Positions 10,001 through 22,228 are shown, counted from the first letter of the stretch. The stretch: 64,000 nt of DNA from Salvelinus alpinus (GCF_045679555.1 NC_092089.1:6543659-6607658), one strand, 5' to 3'. Notes: generated by a model not told the origin, from the letters alone. A program made the numbers and translations.

Positions 10001-12522
10001 GGGGGGAAACAGGATTCTGCTAGAGTGCAGGGTTACATTAGGGGGGAAACAGGATTCTGCTAGAGTGCAGGGTTACATTAGGGGGGAAACAGGATTCTGC
10101 TAGAGTGCAGGGTTACATTAGGGGGGAAACAGGATTCTGATATAGTGCAGGGTTACATTAGGGGGAAACAGGATTCTGCTAGAGTGCAGGGTTACATTAG
10201 GGGGGAAACAGGATTCTGCTAGAGTGCAGGGTTACATTAGGGGGGAAACAGGATTCTGCTAGAGTGCAGGGTTACATTAGGGGGAAACAGGATTCTGCTA
10301 GAGTGCAGGGTTACATTAGGGTGGAAACAGGATTCTGCTAGAGTGCAGGGTTACATTAGGGGGGAAACAGGATTCTGCTAGAGTGCAGGGTTACATTAGG
10401 GGGAAAACAGGATTCTGCTAGAGTGCAGGGTTACATTAGGGGGGAAACAGGATTCTGCTAGAGTGCAGGGTTACATTAGGGGGGAAACAGGATTCTGCTA
10501 GAGTGCAGGGTTACATTAGGGGGGAAACATGATTCTGCTAGAGTGCAGGGTTACATTAGGGGGGAAACAGGATTCTGCTAGAGTGCAGGGTTACATTAGG
10601 GGGGAAACAGGATTCTGCTAGAGTGCAGGGTTACATTAGGGGGGAAACAGGATTCTGCTAGAGTGCAGGGTTACATTAGGGGGGAAACATGATTCTGCTA
10701 GAGTGCAGGGTTACATTAGGGGGGAAACAGGATTCTGCTAGAGTGCAGGGTTACATTAGGGGGGAAACAGGATTCTGCTAGAGTGCAGGGTTACATTAGG
10801 GGGGAAACAGGATTCTGCTAGAGTGCAGGGTTACATTAGGGGGGAAACAGGATTCTGCTAGAGTGCAGGGTTACATTAGGGGGGAAACAGGATTCTGCTA
10901 GAGTGCAGGGTTACATTAGGGGGGAAACAGGATTCTGCTAGAGTGCAGGGTTACATTAGGGGGGAAACAGGATTCTGCTAGAGTGCAGGGTTACATTAGG
11001 GGGGAAACAGGATTCTGCTAGAGTGCAGGGTTACATTAGGGGGGAAACAGGATTCTGCTAGAGTGCAGGGTTACATTAGGGGGAAACAGGATTCTGCTAG
11101 AGTGCAGGGTTACATTAGGGGGGAAACATGATTCTGCTAGAGTGCAGGGTTACATTAGGGGGGAAACAGGATTCTGCTAGAGTGCAGGGTTACATTAGGG
11201 GGGAAACAGGATTCTGCTAGAGTGCAGGGTTACATTAGGGGGGAAACAGGATTCTGCTAGAGTGCAGGGTTACATTAGGGGGGAAACAGGATTCTGCTAG
11301 AGTGCAGGGTTACATTAGGGGGGAAACAGGATTCTGCTAGAGTGCAGGGTTACATTAGGGGGGAAACAGGATTCTGCTAGAGTGCAGGGTTACATTAGGG
11401 GGGAAACAGGATTCTGCTAGAGTACAGGGTTACATTAGGGGGGAAACAGGATTCTGCTAGAGTACAGGGTTACATTAGGGGGGAAACAGGATTCTGCTAG
11501 AGTGCAGGGTTACATTAGGGGGGGAACAGGATTCTGCTAGAGTGCAGGGTTACATTAGGGGGGAAACAGGATTCTGCTAGAGTGCAGGGTTACATTAGGG
11601 GGGAAACAGGATTCTGCTAGAGTGCAGGGTTACATTAGGGGGGAAACAGGATTCTGCTAGAGTGCAGGGTTACATTAGGGGGGAAACAGGATTCTGCTAG
11701 AGTGCAGGGTTCATTAGGGGGAAACAGGATTCTGCTAGAGTGCAGGGTTACATTAGGGGGGAAACAGGATTCTGCTAGAGTACAGGGTTACATTAGGGGG
11801 GAAACAGGATTCTGCTAGAGTGCAGGGTTACATTAGGGGGGGAAACAGGATTCTGCTAGAGTGCAGGGTAACATTAGGGGGGAAACAGGATTCTGCTAGA
11901 GTGCAGGGTTACATTAGGGGGGAAACAGGATTCTGCTAGAGTGCAGGGTTACATTAGGGGGGAAACAGGATTCTGCTAGAGTGCAGGGTTACATTAGGGG
12001 GAAACAGGATTCTGCTAGAGTGCAGGGTTACATTAGGGGGGAAACAGGATTCTGCTAGAGTGCAGGGTTACATTAGGGGGGAAACAGGATTCTGCTAGAG
12101 TGCAGGGTTACATTAGGGGGAAACAGGATTCTGCTAGAGTGCAGGGTTACATTAGGGGGGGAACAGGATTCTGCTAGAGTGCAGGGTTACATTAGGGGGG
12201 AAACAGGATTCTGCTAGAGTGCAGGGTAACATTAGGGGGGAAACAGGATTCTGCTAGAGTGCAGGGTTACATTAGGGGGGAAACAGGATTCTGCTAGAGT
12301 GCAGGGTTACATTAGGGGGGAAACAGGATTCTGCTAGAGTGCAGGGTTACATTAGGGGGGAAACAGGATTCTGCTAGAGTGCAGGGTTACATTAGGGGGG
12401 AAACAGGATTCTGCTAGAGTGCAGGGTTACATTAGGGGGGAAACAGGATTCTGCTAGAGTGCAGGGTTACATTAGGGGGACAGGATTCTGCTAGAGTGCA
12501 GGGTTACATTAGGGGGAAACAT
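7039..12522. repeat. 40-bp G-rich minisatellite, about 137 copies (5.5 kb)
   Basis: The unit starts 'tgcagggttacattaggggg' and continues 'gaaacaggattctgctagag'. The G tract varies from 5 to 7 and accounts for most length variation (39-41 bp). Rare substitutions (gagtaca, ctgttag, gatatag, catgattc) recur in blocks, e.g. 'gatatagtg' near 9230 and 10140, showing block duplication. All G runs are on the plus strand. It starts 530 bp upstream of the fbxo32 ATG. Confidence 0.98.
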
Positions 12523-12687
12523 GAGATATAGAGGGGAGGGAGGTGAGATGACACGCCCTCTAGGAAAACATACACAAAACGAATAATTCCACCAAATATT
12601 TAAGAATAGGTCATAATTTCATGGAGTCTGTGAAGGAAGAAACCACTTGGAAAGTCAAATGAATGTATTGTGCTGTATGTTTTACAG
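12523..12687. other. Unique spacer between arrays
   Basis: Short AT-rich spacer without a recognised feature. Confidence 0.5.
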
Positions 12688-13862
12688 GTGTCTCTGTAGA
12701 ACAGACTGGGTAACTGGAGCCTCAGAGCAGGTGTCTCTGTAGAACAGACTGGGTAACTGGAGCCTCAGAGCAGGTGTCTCTGTAGAACAGACTGGGTAAC
12801 TGGAGCCTCAGAGCAGGGGTCTCTGTAGAACAGACTGGGTAACTGTAGTCCCAGAGCAGGTGTCTCTGTAGAACAGACTGGGTAACTGGAGCCTCAGAGC
12901 AGGGGTCTCTGTAGAACAGACTGGGTAACTGTAGTCCCAGAGCAGGTGTCTCTGTAGAACAGACTGGGTAACTGGAGCCTCAGAGCAGGTGTCTCTGTAG
13001 AACAGACTGGGTAACTGGAGCCCCAGAGCAGGGGTCTCTGTAGAACAGACTGGGTAACTGGAGCCTCAGAGCAGGGGTCTCTGTAGAACAGACTGGGTAA
13101 CTGTAGTCCCAGAGCAGGTGTCTCTGTAGAACAGACTGGGTAGCTGTAGTCCCAGAGCAGGTGTCTCTGTAGAACAGACTGGGTAACTGTAGTCCCAGAG
13201 CAGGTGTCTCTGTAGAACAGACTGGGTAACTGGAGCCTCAGAGCAGGTGTCTCTGTAGAACAGACTGGGTAACTGGAGCCTCAGAGCAGGTGTCTCTGTA
13301 GAACAGACTGGGTAACTGGAGCCTCAGAGCAGGTGTCTCTGTAGAACAGACTGGGTAACTGGAGCCTCAGAGCAGGTGTCTCTGTAGAACAGACTGGGTA
13401 ACTGTAGTCCCAGAGCAGGTGTCTCTGTAGAACAGACTGGGTAACTGGAGCCTCAGAGCAGGTGTCTCTGTAGAACAGACTGGGTAACTGGAGCCTCAGA
13501 GCAGGTGTCTCTGTAGAACAGACTGGGTAACTGGAGCCTCAGAGCAGGTGTCTCTGTAGAACAGACTGGGTAACTGGAGCCTCAGAGCAGGTGTCTCTGT
13601 AGAACAGACTGGGTAACTGGAGCCTCAGAGCAGGGGTCTCTGTAGAACAGACTGGGTAACTGGAGCCTCAGAGCAGGTGTCTCTGTAGAACAGACTGGGT
13701 AACTGGAGCCTCAGAGCAGGTGTCTCTGTAGAACAGACTGGGTAACTGGAGCCTCAGAGCAGGTGTCTCTGTAGAACAGACTGGGTAACTGCCCCAGAGC
13801 CTCAGAGCAGGTGTCTCTGTAGAACAGACTGGGTAACTGGAGCCTCAGAGCAGGTGTCTCTG
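12688..13862. repeat. 43-bp minisatellite, about 27 copies
   Basis: The unit starts 'caggtgtctctgtagaacag' and continues 'actgggtaactggagcctca'. Two subtypes, 'ggagcctcag' and 'gtagtcccag', are interspersed. Confidence 0.97.
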
Positions 13863-13951
13863 CCTGGTTGACTGGTCAGGCCTGGATTGTCCTGTTATAC
13901 ACAAAAGGTCACAGGTCACATTCAGACCACAGCCTAGAATCAACAACACCA

Positions 13952-14128
13952 GACGAGACCAGATGAGACCAGAGGAGACCAGATGAGACCAGAGGAGACC
14001 AGATGAGACCAGATGAGACCAGATGAGACCAGATGAGACCAGAGGAGACCAGATGAGACCAGATGAGACCAGATGAGACCAGAGGAGACCAGATGAGACC
14101 AGATGAGACCAGAGGAGACCAGATGAGA
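13952..14128. repeat. 10-bp minisatellite, about 18 copies
   Basis: The unit is 'agatgagacc' with the variant 'agaggagacc'. The variants form a pattern of single GAGG units among GATG units. Confidence 0.96.
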
Positions 14129-14140
14129 CTGCATGGGGCT

Positions 14141-16132
14141 CAATGATGTGTTATGATGTGTTATGATATGATGTTATGATGAGTTATGATATGATGTGTT
14201 ATGATGTGATATGATGTGTTATGATATGATGTGTTATGATATGATGTGTTATGATATGATGTGTTATGATATGATGTGTTATGATATGATGTGATATGAT
14301 ATGTGATATGATGTGTTATGATATGATGTGATATGATGTGTTATGATATGATGTGTTATGATGTGTTATGATATGATGTGTTATGATGTGTTATGATGTG
14401 TTATGGTATGATGTGCTATGATATGATGTGTTATGATATGATGTGTTATGATATGATGTGTTATGATATGTTATGATGTGTTATGATGTGTTATGATATG
14501 ATGTGTTATGATATGATATGATATGATATGTTATGATGTGTTATGATGTGTTATGATATGATGTGTTATGATGTGTTATGATATGATATGATGTGATATG
14601 ATGTGTTATGATGTGTTATGATATGATGTGTTATGATATGATGTGTTATGATATGTTATGATGTGTTATGATGTGTTATGATATGATGTGTTATGATGTG
14701 TTATGATATGATATGATATGATATGATATGATATGATGTGTTATGATATGATGTGATATGATGTGTTATGATATGATGTGTTATGATGTGTTATGATGTG
14801 TTATGATATGATGTGTTATGATGTGTTATGATATGATGTGATATGATGTGTTATGATATGATGTGTTATGATATGATGTGCTATGATATGATGTGTTATG
14901 ATGTGTTATGATGTGTTATGATATGATGTGTTATGATATGATGTGTTATGATATGATGTGATATGATATGAAGTGATATGATGTGTTATGATATGTTATG
15001 ATATGATGTGTTATGATATGATGTGTTATGTTATGTTATGATATGATGTGTTATGATATGATGTGTTATGATATGATATGATGTGATGTGTTATGATATG
15101 ATGTGATGTGTTATGATATGATGTGTTATGTTATGTTATGATATGATGTGTTATGATATGATGTGTTATGATATGATATGATGTGTTATGATATGATGTG
15201 ATATGATATGATGTGTTATGATATGATGTGTTATGATATGATGTGATATGATATGATGTGTTATGATATGATGTGATGTGTTATGATATGATGTGATATG
15301 ATATGATGTGTTATGATGTGTTATGATATGATATGTTATGTTATGTTATGATATGATGTGTTATGATATGATGTGATATGATATGAAGTGATATGATGTG
15401 TTATGATATGTTATGATATGATGTGTTATGATATGATGTGTTATGTTATGTTATGATATGATGTGTTATGATATGATGTGTTATGATATGATATGATGTG
15501 TTATGATATGATGTGATATGATATGATGTGTTATGATATGATGTGATGTGTTATGATATGATGTGTTATGATATGATGTGATATGATATGATGTGTTATG
15601 ATGTGTTATGATATGATGTGTTATGTTATGTTATGATATGATGTGTTATGATATGATGTGTTATGATATGATATGATGTGTTATGATATGATGTGATATG
15701 ATATGATGTGTTATGATATGATGTGATGTGTTATGATATGATGTGTTATGATATGATGTGTTATGATATGATGTGATGTGTTATGATATGATGTGTTATG
15801 ATATGATGTGATATGATGTGTTATGATATGATGTGTTATGATATGATGTGTTATGATATGTTATGTTATGATATGATGTGTTATGATATGAAGTGTTATG
15901 ATGTGATATGATATGAAGTGTTATGATGTGATATGATATGATGTGATATGATATGATATGATGTGTTATGATATGATATGATGTGTTATGATATGATGTG
16001 ATATGATATGATGTGTTATGATATGATGTGATGTGTTATGATATGATGTGTTATGATGTGATGTGATATGATGTGTTATGATATGTTGTGTTATGATGTG
16101 TTATGATATGATGATATGATGTGCTATGTTAT
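14141..16132. repeat. 2-kb pentamer field of three words: TTATG, ATATG, ATGTG
   Basis: Almost every base can be parsed in 5-bp register into ttatg, atatg or atgtg, with rare 'aagtg' and 'ctatg'. Longer words such as 'ttatgatatgatgtg' recur. Blocks of several hundred bases recur, e.g. around 14941-15180 and 15361-15500 ('atatgaagtgatatgatgtg'). The tract is AT-rich with all G on the plus strand, so it has strong strand asymmetry. Confidence 0.97.
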
Positions 16133-16585
16133 GATATTTTGTGCACACACAAATGTACACTTCCAGTCAGATGCACACTCTGAAACGCTAACTATACATT
16201 CATAGTATTCTGTTTCTTTGTAACGTTGAGCAATGTGACAGTTGTTCTTCTCCCAAAATATCTTCCCCGCCGCAAAGTTGGCACCAGATGCAACCAGAGC
16301 CGGGGCTTTCCTAGAGGTCCACGTGGATGACATTTCCCTTGGTGAAACAGGACAACATTACAGAAACAGCAGACTGGTGCGGCGTGACCAAACACAACCA
16401 AACATTCAATCATTATAGAATAATACAAAACAACAAATATATTATTGATTGGTAATCATATATATTTATATATAAATAAATGGTGGGACCAACAGTAATA
16501 ATAATAGTAGTAGTGGACATGGGATTACCATTAACAACAACTACAACAACAATATTAATCAGAACAACAATACATTAAAGCAACA
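16133..16585. other. No gene recognised
   Basis: Unique, AT-rich sequence between the pentamer field and the first copy of the 43-bp array. A minus-strand frame of about 70 codons here has no family I recognise and no clear splice context. Confidence 0.5.
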
Positions 16586-16628
16586 GTAGTAGACCAGTGT
16601 CAACATGACTGAGAAGACACATGACCTG
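16586..16628. repeat. Single left copy of the 43-bp array split by the transposon
   Basis: One unit 'gtagtagaccagtgtcaaca...gacctg' ends exactly at the transposon border with CTG. The other copies lie at 21078-21724, in the same register (period 43). Confidence 0.93.
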
Positions 16629-17756
16629 GGGCCTGTTGCACAAAACTAGGATAAGGGATTAAGCCAGGATATCTTGGTGATCCTGGCTCAATTGATCCGT
16701 AATCCGGTTGCACTAAAGATGGATAGGGGGCAGGAGGATATGTTATGGTATAAATTACCATGGAGATTTATTCTGTGGAGCTAGCCTGCTCCAGACCAGG
16801 CTAAATTCCAGGATCTATTTAATCTCATCCCTAATGTCAGTCAGCAGTCACCACAAATGGAAACCAATAGTTATTTCACTGCTCACTATACATTGTTATC
16901 ACATATAACTAGACCCACTGTTATTATTTAAACGTTTGTGATCATTAATTTCAATGATTTTGGATAAAAAATGATTTTTAGATGATGTTGCTATCATTAG
17001 ATAATTTACAGTTTCCCATAGACTATAAGGCTATATATAAAATGATAGAATATTAGGGCCACAGAGGGGAAAAAAACACAAGTCATAATATTGTAACCAG
17101 TTGTTTTAAAGGAGGACAGTTGTTAAAATGACAGATGTGGGGCATTTCGTGAAATTGTACTTCAGTATGGTTTCATAAACAAAGACATGCTGATGTGCCA
17201 GAATATTAAGTATCACATTGTCATAAGTATCAAAACTGTAAAAACAATATGTAGCTTTTCTGCAGAAAGAACCAGCCTCATAAATGTATGACTTTATCCT
17301 TTTTCTTCAGTGTGGCCCTAGTACTCTGTCATATAAACAAATACACATTCCATATGAATATAAAAACACAATGTGTAACATTATGTTCCTTTATTGAATA
17401 AGGACAAAACAAAGCAGGTAAACCATCAGCTCCTTTCGAAACTGAAGTCACAGTGACTCTACAAGATGGAAAGCACAGAATCCAAGCATATTATACAAAA
17501 TGATACATACACATTCAAAGGTCTGTATATAACACACCCTGCATGTCTGCACACTAAAATAAATGCAGGACAAATCCATACACATCAACTGAACAGACAA
17601 ATGAATGGATGCAGTAGCCTCCCTGCAGCCTTGTATTACACACAGTATACCGCACAAACATCATAAGAGGCCAAATTCGTCAAAAAACGAACCCCAAAAA
17701 AACCAAATTCCTCTGCCACCGCAGGACATATTTAACCAAAATTGAAAGCACACATA

Positions 17757-19047
17757 CTAACTAAAATAATTCAACACATATTGGTCCCTCAGCAGCCGAC
17801 CACTGTCGTCATCAGGGAAGATTGCCGGATTGTCCCAGTCCATGGCTGGTGGCACTCTGGGGGCCCTCTCCTTCCTCAGGCAGGCCACATTGTGGAGGAC
17901 AGCACAAGCCACAGTAATATCACATGCCCTAACAGGGCTGACCCTTAATTTGTGAAGGCAGTGAAAGCGTGCCTTCAGGAGGCCAAAGGTCATTTCAACT
18001 CTGGCCCTGGTCCTGGCATGGGCATGGTTGTAGGCCTGCTGTGCTTCCTGGGGGTCTGTGAAAGGTGTCAGGAGAAAAGGCTGGCAGCCATACCCCCTGT
18101 CTCCCAGCAACACACCAGAGAATTCACCTGTCAACACAAAATCTCATCATTACTACCTCATAAACACAGTGATATTCTTGACACAGCCATGATGGTTATA
18201 AATAGGGGTTGTGTGGCTTACCTTGTGATAGGCACTGATAGCTTTCAGAGGCCCGAAAGATTCTGGAGTCATGGACTGAGCCAGGCCATTTTGCCACAAC
18301 ATTGCTGATCACACAGTCAGCATTGCAGACCATCTGAAATCATAAGATGAGGAATATTACACCAATCAATGCACATCACTGGCAATGCAGAGTGTTCGTC
18401 AATGGACAATATCAAAAAGTTATGTTCACCTGAACATTAATGCTGTGAAAGGATTTCCTATTCACAAAATCGGCCTCATGGGCACCTGAGGGGGCTTTTA
18501 TCCTTATGTGTGTGCAGTCCACTGCACCAATGACATTGGGGAAACCTGTCACACAAAGTAATGAGTATCCTACTATGTGTTAACAGTTGTCCTGTAATTT
18601 GTAGATCCTCTTACCTGCAGTCCTATAGAACTCCTCTTTGATGTCACAGAGTCTTCTGTGGCCAGGGAAGGAGATGAAGACATCTGCTAATGCTTTGATA
18701 GCCAGACACACACTCCTTATTGTGCGGCAAATTGTGGCCTTGTTCAGCTGTTCTGCATCCCCCACTGAGTACAGGAAGGCTCCACTAGCAAAAAAGCGCA
18801 AGGCCACACAAACCATTTGCTCCACACTCAGTGCATGGCTCCGTGCAGTGCGGTGCTTAATCCTGGGACCCAGTAGTCTGCATAGATACCTGATGCCATC
18901 TGCAGAAAACCTGTATCTTTCATATAGATGGTCATCAGGGAAGGCCAGTGGGTCCAACCGGTCCCTGAAGACCCTTTCTCGCCTGAAGGCTCTCCTCAGC
19001 ACAAGTGCTTCTTCATCCACCACATCTCGCACGAATGGGCATGCCAT
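17757..19047 (-). CDS. HARBI1-like PIF/Harbinger transposase, 343 aa, 4 exons, intact
   Basis: DDE-type nuclease that cuts and joins the transposon ends. Minus-strand exons are 18615-19047, 18430-18545, 18222-18333 and 17757-18127. All have GT-AG borders and matching phases (1, 0, 1), giving 343 aa against 349 in human HARBI1. Catalytic residues are visible: D154 in GAVDCTHI, D205 in GSVHDSRIF and E265 in RVEMTFGLL, with LLGDRGY at 227-233. The N-terminal part ([20 protein letters not shown]...) carries the family's helical region, and the end '[10 protein letters not shown]' is typical. An upstream in-frame Met at 19104 would add 19 residues; 19047 was chosen because MACPF fits related proteins. 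No stop or frameshift was seen. Its partner gene lies 221 bp upstream in the same orientation. Confidence 0.92.
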
Positions 19048-19267
19048 TGTCAGAGCAGAAAGGAACACACAATTTTGGGCCTTCATATAGGCTAGTGGCC
19101 ACACCTGGTGCTGGGGGGGTGGGCAAAAGAGGGCGATGCCTTATAACGATGACTTGGTTGTACTGATTGCTGGGAAAATAAAAAAAACCTTAGAAAGATG
19201 CCACCGTCCTGTGTGCTCACAATAAGAGCTCATATGTCATGGCTCACTTGACTTTACGAGAATATAC

Positions 19268-20850
19268 CTAATTTTTATTTTGAGCTGTGTCATCTTCTTG
19301 GAGCTGGGGGAGGAAAGAAAAATAATGATTAATACATTTGTGTTACAGTTAGCATACAGTGTACATTGAAGGCATATCTCACCTCCCTCTCAAGTTTTTT
19401 TATTTCAAGGTCCAGTTTCCTAATTGTCCTCTTTTTTATTTCGGACTCCAGTGCAAGATTTTCCATCTTTTTCTTCTTGTACTGAATGTCTATGTCTGCC
19501 AGTTCTATTTGGCGCCGGAGGTGGTTGCCATACAACTTTCTGATAGCTTGTGAGCTCTGTGAACACAATACAATTAGCGCAGCTGGAATTTGGCAGGATG
19601 TGGTGTCCTTTTATTAATACGCACTATGTTGCCAGGCTGGTTTTCCCACTGTATAGCATCTGGGTCCTGTAAAAGAAATTAGATTTTTTGATTTTGATGA
19701 GGACTCCTCACCATTGTAGAGTAAATAGTACTTTCACAGTCTTAACATGATACCTCATGCCTTCTGGAATCCAGAGAGATGGTCTCCTCCTCATCATCGT
19801 CTCCATCATGTGCTGTTGCTGCTGCACTGGGGCCTTCACCCTATCACATTTAATCGGATTCATATTGAAGCTAGTAGACAAGACATGCCAGGCCTACAGT
19901 ATGCCTTTGATGGAGTACTCACTGGATCAGCATCGTCTGGTGCTTGTGCTGGTGGCTCTAACAGGAACACAGTGCTGCCAGACACTGCAAGGCAATAGGT
20001 AAACCAAAGTCAGACAGTCCAAATTGATTCAATATGAATGTGGTTGTATCCCATGTAGAGATGGAAGGACATACCTTGAATGAAGCGGGTGGCATCTTGG
20101 GAGGAACCTATGCTCGTCTCTTTCCCCCCAGGGATCCCCTCTAAGACGGGCCTGCCTTTATTTAGCTCCAAGGCCATGTCCTCTGCTGGGGTAAGGTCAG
20201 CCTTTGGTGACCCACCACCCGTGCCTTGTCTGTGGGTATTCTTTTTCACTGCTAAAACAACAATGTGTGAGCAGGCACCTTCTGGGTACAATATATGCTT
20301 GTGCTTTGTTAAATATTAGTCAGGGACCATACCATTCTGCAGAATGTTCTTGTATTTGATTTTGACCTGCTGCCACGTCCGTTTTGGCCCGTTCATGTTT
20401 AATCTACACACACACACACACACACACACATTTAATGGAGTCACACTGCAAAAAATTACTTGGTATTTTTGTCTTGTTTTCAGTAAAAATATCAAAAAAT
20501 GTATCATAGCTTTATACAGTGTGATGGAGTTACTTTACACAATTTCACTCATATCTGCAGTGCATTTCAATTAAAAATTTAACCGTTTCATAATTACAGT
20601 ACAACTGCATTTTTGGAGATGTGAATTAAATATTTGAATTGTAATTGTGATGTTTCAGCGGAGCGGTGAGTGTGTAATTGTGCACTACTTACGCATTCAG
20701 GCGGTCTGCAATACTTTGCCACGCTTTTTCTCTTTGCTTTATCACTGTGGCGGTGTTGCCTTTCTTCTTAATTATATATTTTACCTCCTCGTATGCCTCC
20801 ATGAGGATTTGTGCTTCCGACGGGGAAAAGTACGCGGCTCTAGTTGCCAT
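19268..20850 (-). CDS. Harbinger Myb/SANT-like accessory protein, 267 aa, 8 exons, intact
   Basis: The second transposon protein; in studied Harbinger elements it binds subterminal DNA and helps the transposase into the nucleus. Minus-strand exons are 20693-20850, 20333-20403, 20075-20248, 19923-19984, 19754-19840, 19625-19666, 19383-19556 and 19268-19303. All introns are GT-AG and the frame closes at TAG (19268-19270). A trihelix Myb/SANT-like domain covers residues about 6-80, with FSPSEAQILMEAYEE, REKAWQSIADRLN and KRTWQQVKIKYKNI. The middle is acidic and low-complexity (DGDDDEEE). Residues about 195-258 form a long charged helix (ELADIDIQYKKKK...KLDLEIKKLERE), probably coiled coil. The start is the first ATG after a TATA-poor flank, near the right end of the element. 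The acceptor of exon 2 sits against a CA/TG microsatellite. Confidence 0.9.
20404..20432. repeat. CA microsatellite at a splice acceptor
   Basis: About 12 CA dinucleotides on plus. On minus it reads (TG)n followed directly by TAG and exon 2 of the Myb-like gene, so it replaces the usual pyrimidine tract. Confidence 0.9.
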
Positions 20851-21077
20851 GGTAAATCAGTTAATCTGTGATCTGTGGCGGGGTCTATTTGAGTGAGCCG
20901 TGAGCGCGCACCTATCCAGGATTGGTTTCACCTGGCTTAATGAATCCGTGTCTGCTCATCCTGGCTTGGTCTTTGTGCAACCAATTAAGCCTGGACGCAC
21001 ATGTTTTGGCTTCATTGAGCTCAGCTGAGTCATTTATCCCGGATGTCTTAATTCTACTTTTGTGCAACAGGCCCCTG

Positions 21078-21724
21078 GTAGTAGACCAGTGTCAACATGA
21101 CTGAGAAGACACATGACCTGGTAGTAGACCAGTGTCAATATGACTGAGAAGACACATGACCTGGTAGTAGACCAGTGTCAACATGACTGAGAAGACATAT
21201 GACCTGGTAGGAGACCAGTGTCAACATGACTGAGAAGACACATGACCTGGTAGTAGACCAGTGTCAATATGACTGAGAAGACACATGACCTGGTTGTAGA
21301 CCAATGTCAACATGACTGAGAAGACACATGACCTGGTTGTAGACCAGTGTCAATATGACTGAGAAGACACATGACCTGGTAGTAGACCAGTGTCAACATG
21401 ACTGAGAAGACACATGACCTGGTTGTAGACCAGTGTCAATATGACTGAGAAGACACATGACCTGGTAGTAGACCAGTGTCAACATGACTGAGAAGACACA
21501 TGACCTGGTAGTAGACCAGTGTCTACATGACTGAGAAGACACATGACCTGGTAGTAGACCAGTGTCAACATGACTGAGAAGACACATGACCTGGTAGTAG
21601 ACCAGTGTCAACATGACTGAGAAGACACATGACCTGGTAGTAGACCAGTCTCAACATGACTGAGAAGACACATGACCTGGTAGTAGACCAGTGTCAACAT
21701 GACTGAGAAGACACATGACCTGGT
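21078..21724. repeat. 43-bp minisatellite, about 15 copies, right of the transposon
   Basis: The unit starts 'gtagtagaccagtgtcaaca' and continues 'tgactgagaagacacatgac'. Subtypes differ at 'tcaaca/tcaata' and 'gtag/gttg', which alternate in the middle of the array. Confidence 0.97.
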
Positions 21725-21779
21725 ATGAAAGACTAAACAAAACAAGATGGGAAATATTATCAACATTACTTTGCATTTT

Positions 21780-22085
21780 TCACTGGCTGTCCCTCAGGTT
21801 GTGGCAGGAGGACACATATTTGGCTGCCAAAACTGCACATTTTGGCTGTTCACCCAATAAATATTTTATTTTTTCTTCATCTTTTATAGTTTCAAATTCT
21901 TTGTATTGAATTATAATTTTGGGAAATAAATATTCTCTTAGGTCTGAGTGTGTCACAGTGTAATAGGAAATGCAGCTCTGTCTCTACCTCTCCCCTGGAG
22001 CAGAGTGAGCACAGCCTGTCCTCTCTGGGCAGCCAGGTTTGTCTGTGAAGACCGGTTTCTATAGCCAGACTGTGCTCACTGAGTC
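21780..22085 (-). pseudogene. LINE ORF2 C-terminal fragment
   Basis: On minus, 'SEHSLAIETGLHRQTWLP' then 'EDRLCSLCSRGEVETELHFL' and 'LHC' gives the Cys/His cluster found near the C-terminus of fish non-LTR retrotransposon polymerases. After a frame change, LLGEQPKCAVLAAKYVSS then CHNLRDSQ and a stop (21780-21782) match the same protein end. The frame break and absence of the reverse transcriptase show a dead fragment. Probably the same family as the 3' tails at 6140 and 58325. Confidence 0.72.
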
Positions 22086-22129
22086 TGTACCTCTCTCTCC
22101 CTGTCTCTCTGTCTCTCTCTGTCTCTCTG

Positions 22130-22228
<99 letters not shown>

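Larger units (their letters stand above)
16629..21074 (-). mobile_element. Complete PIF/Harbinger DNA transposon (4,446 bp)
   Basis: The ends are 17-bp perfect inverted repeats: GGGCCTGTTGCACAAAA at 16629 and its reverse complement ending at 21074. They are flanked by a 3-bp direct repeat CTG (16626-16628 and 21075-21077). Subterminal regions on both sides carry repeated 'aagcctgg/tcctggct' and 'ttgtgcaac' motifs, candidate binding sites. Inside are two minus-strand genes, a HARBI1-like transposase and a Myb/SANT-like protein, which is the defining pair for animal PIF/Harbinger elements. Both are open with canonical introns, so the copy looks autonomous and recent. It interrupts a 43-bp minisatellite between copy 1 and 2. 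Confidence 0.93.

Noticed and set aside
7039-12522. CRISPR array
   Set aside because: Units are directly adjacent with no variable spacers, and the genome is a vertebrate; this is a minisatellite. The same holds for all other arrays here.
18638-19090. 150-codon plus-strand frame opposite the transposase
   Set aside because: Antisense shadow; the minus-strand reading has conserved motifs and proper introns.
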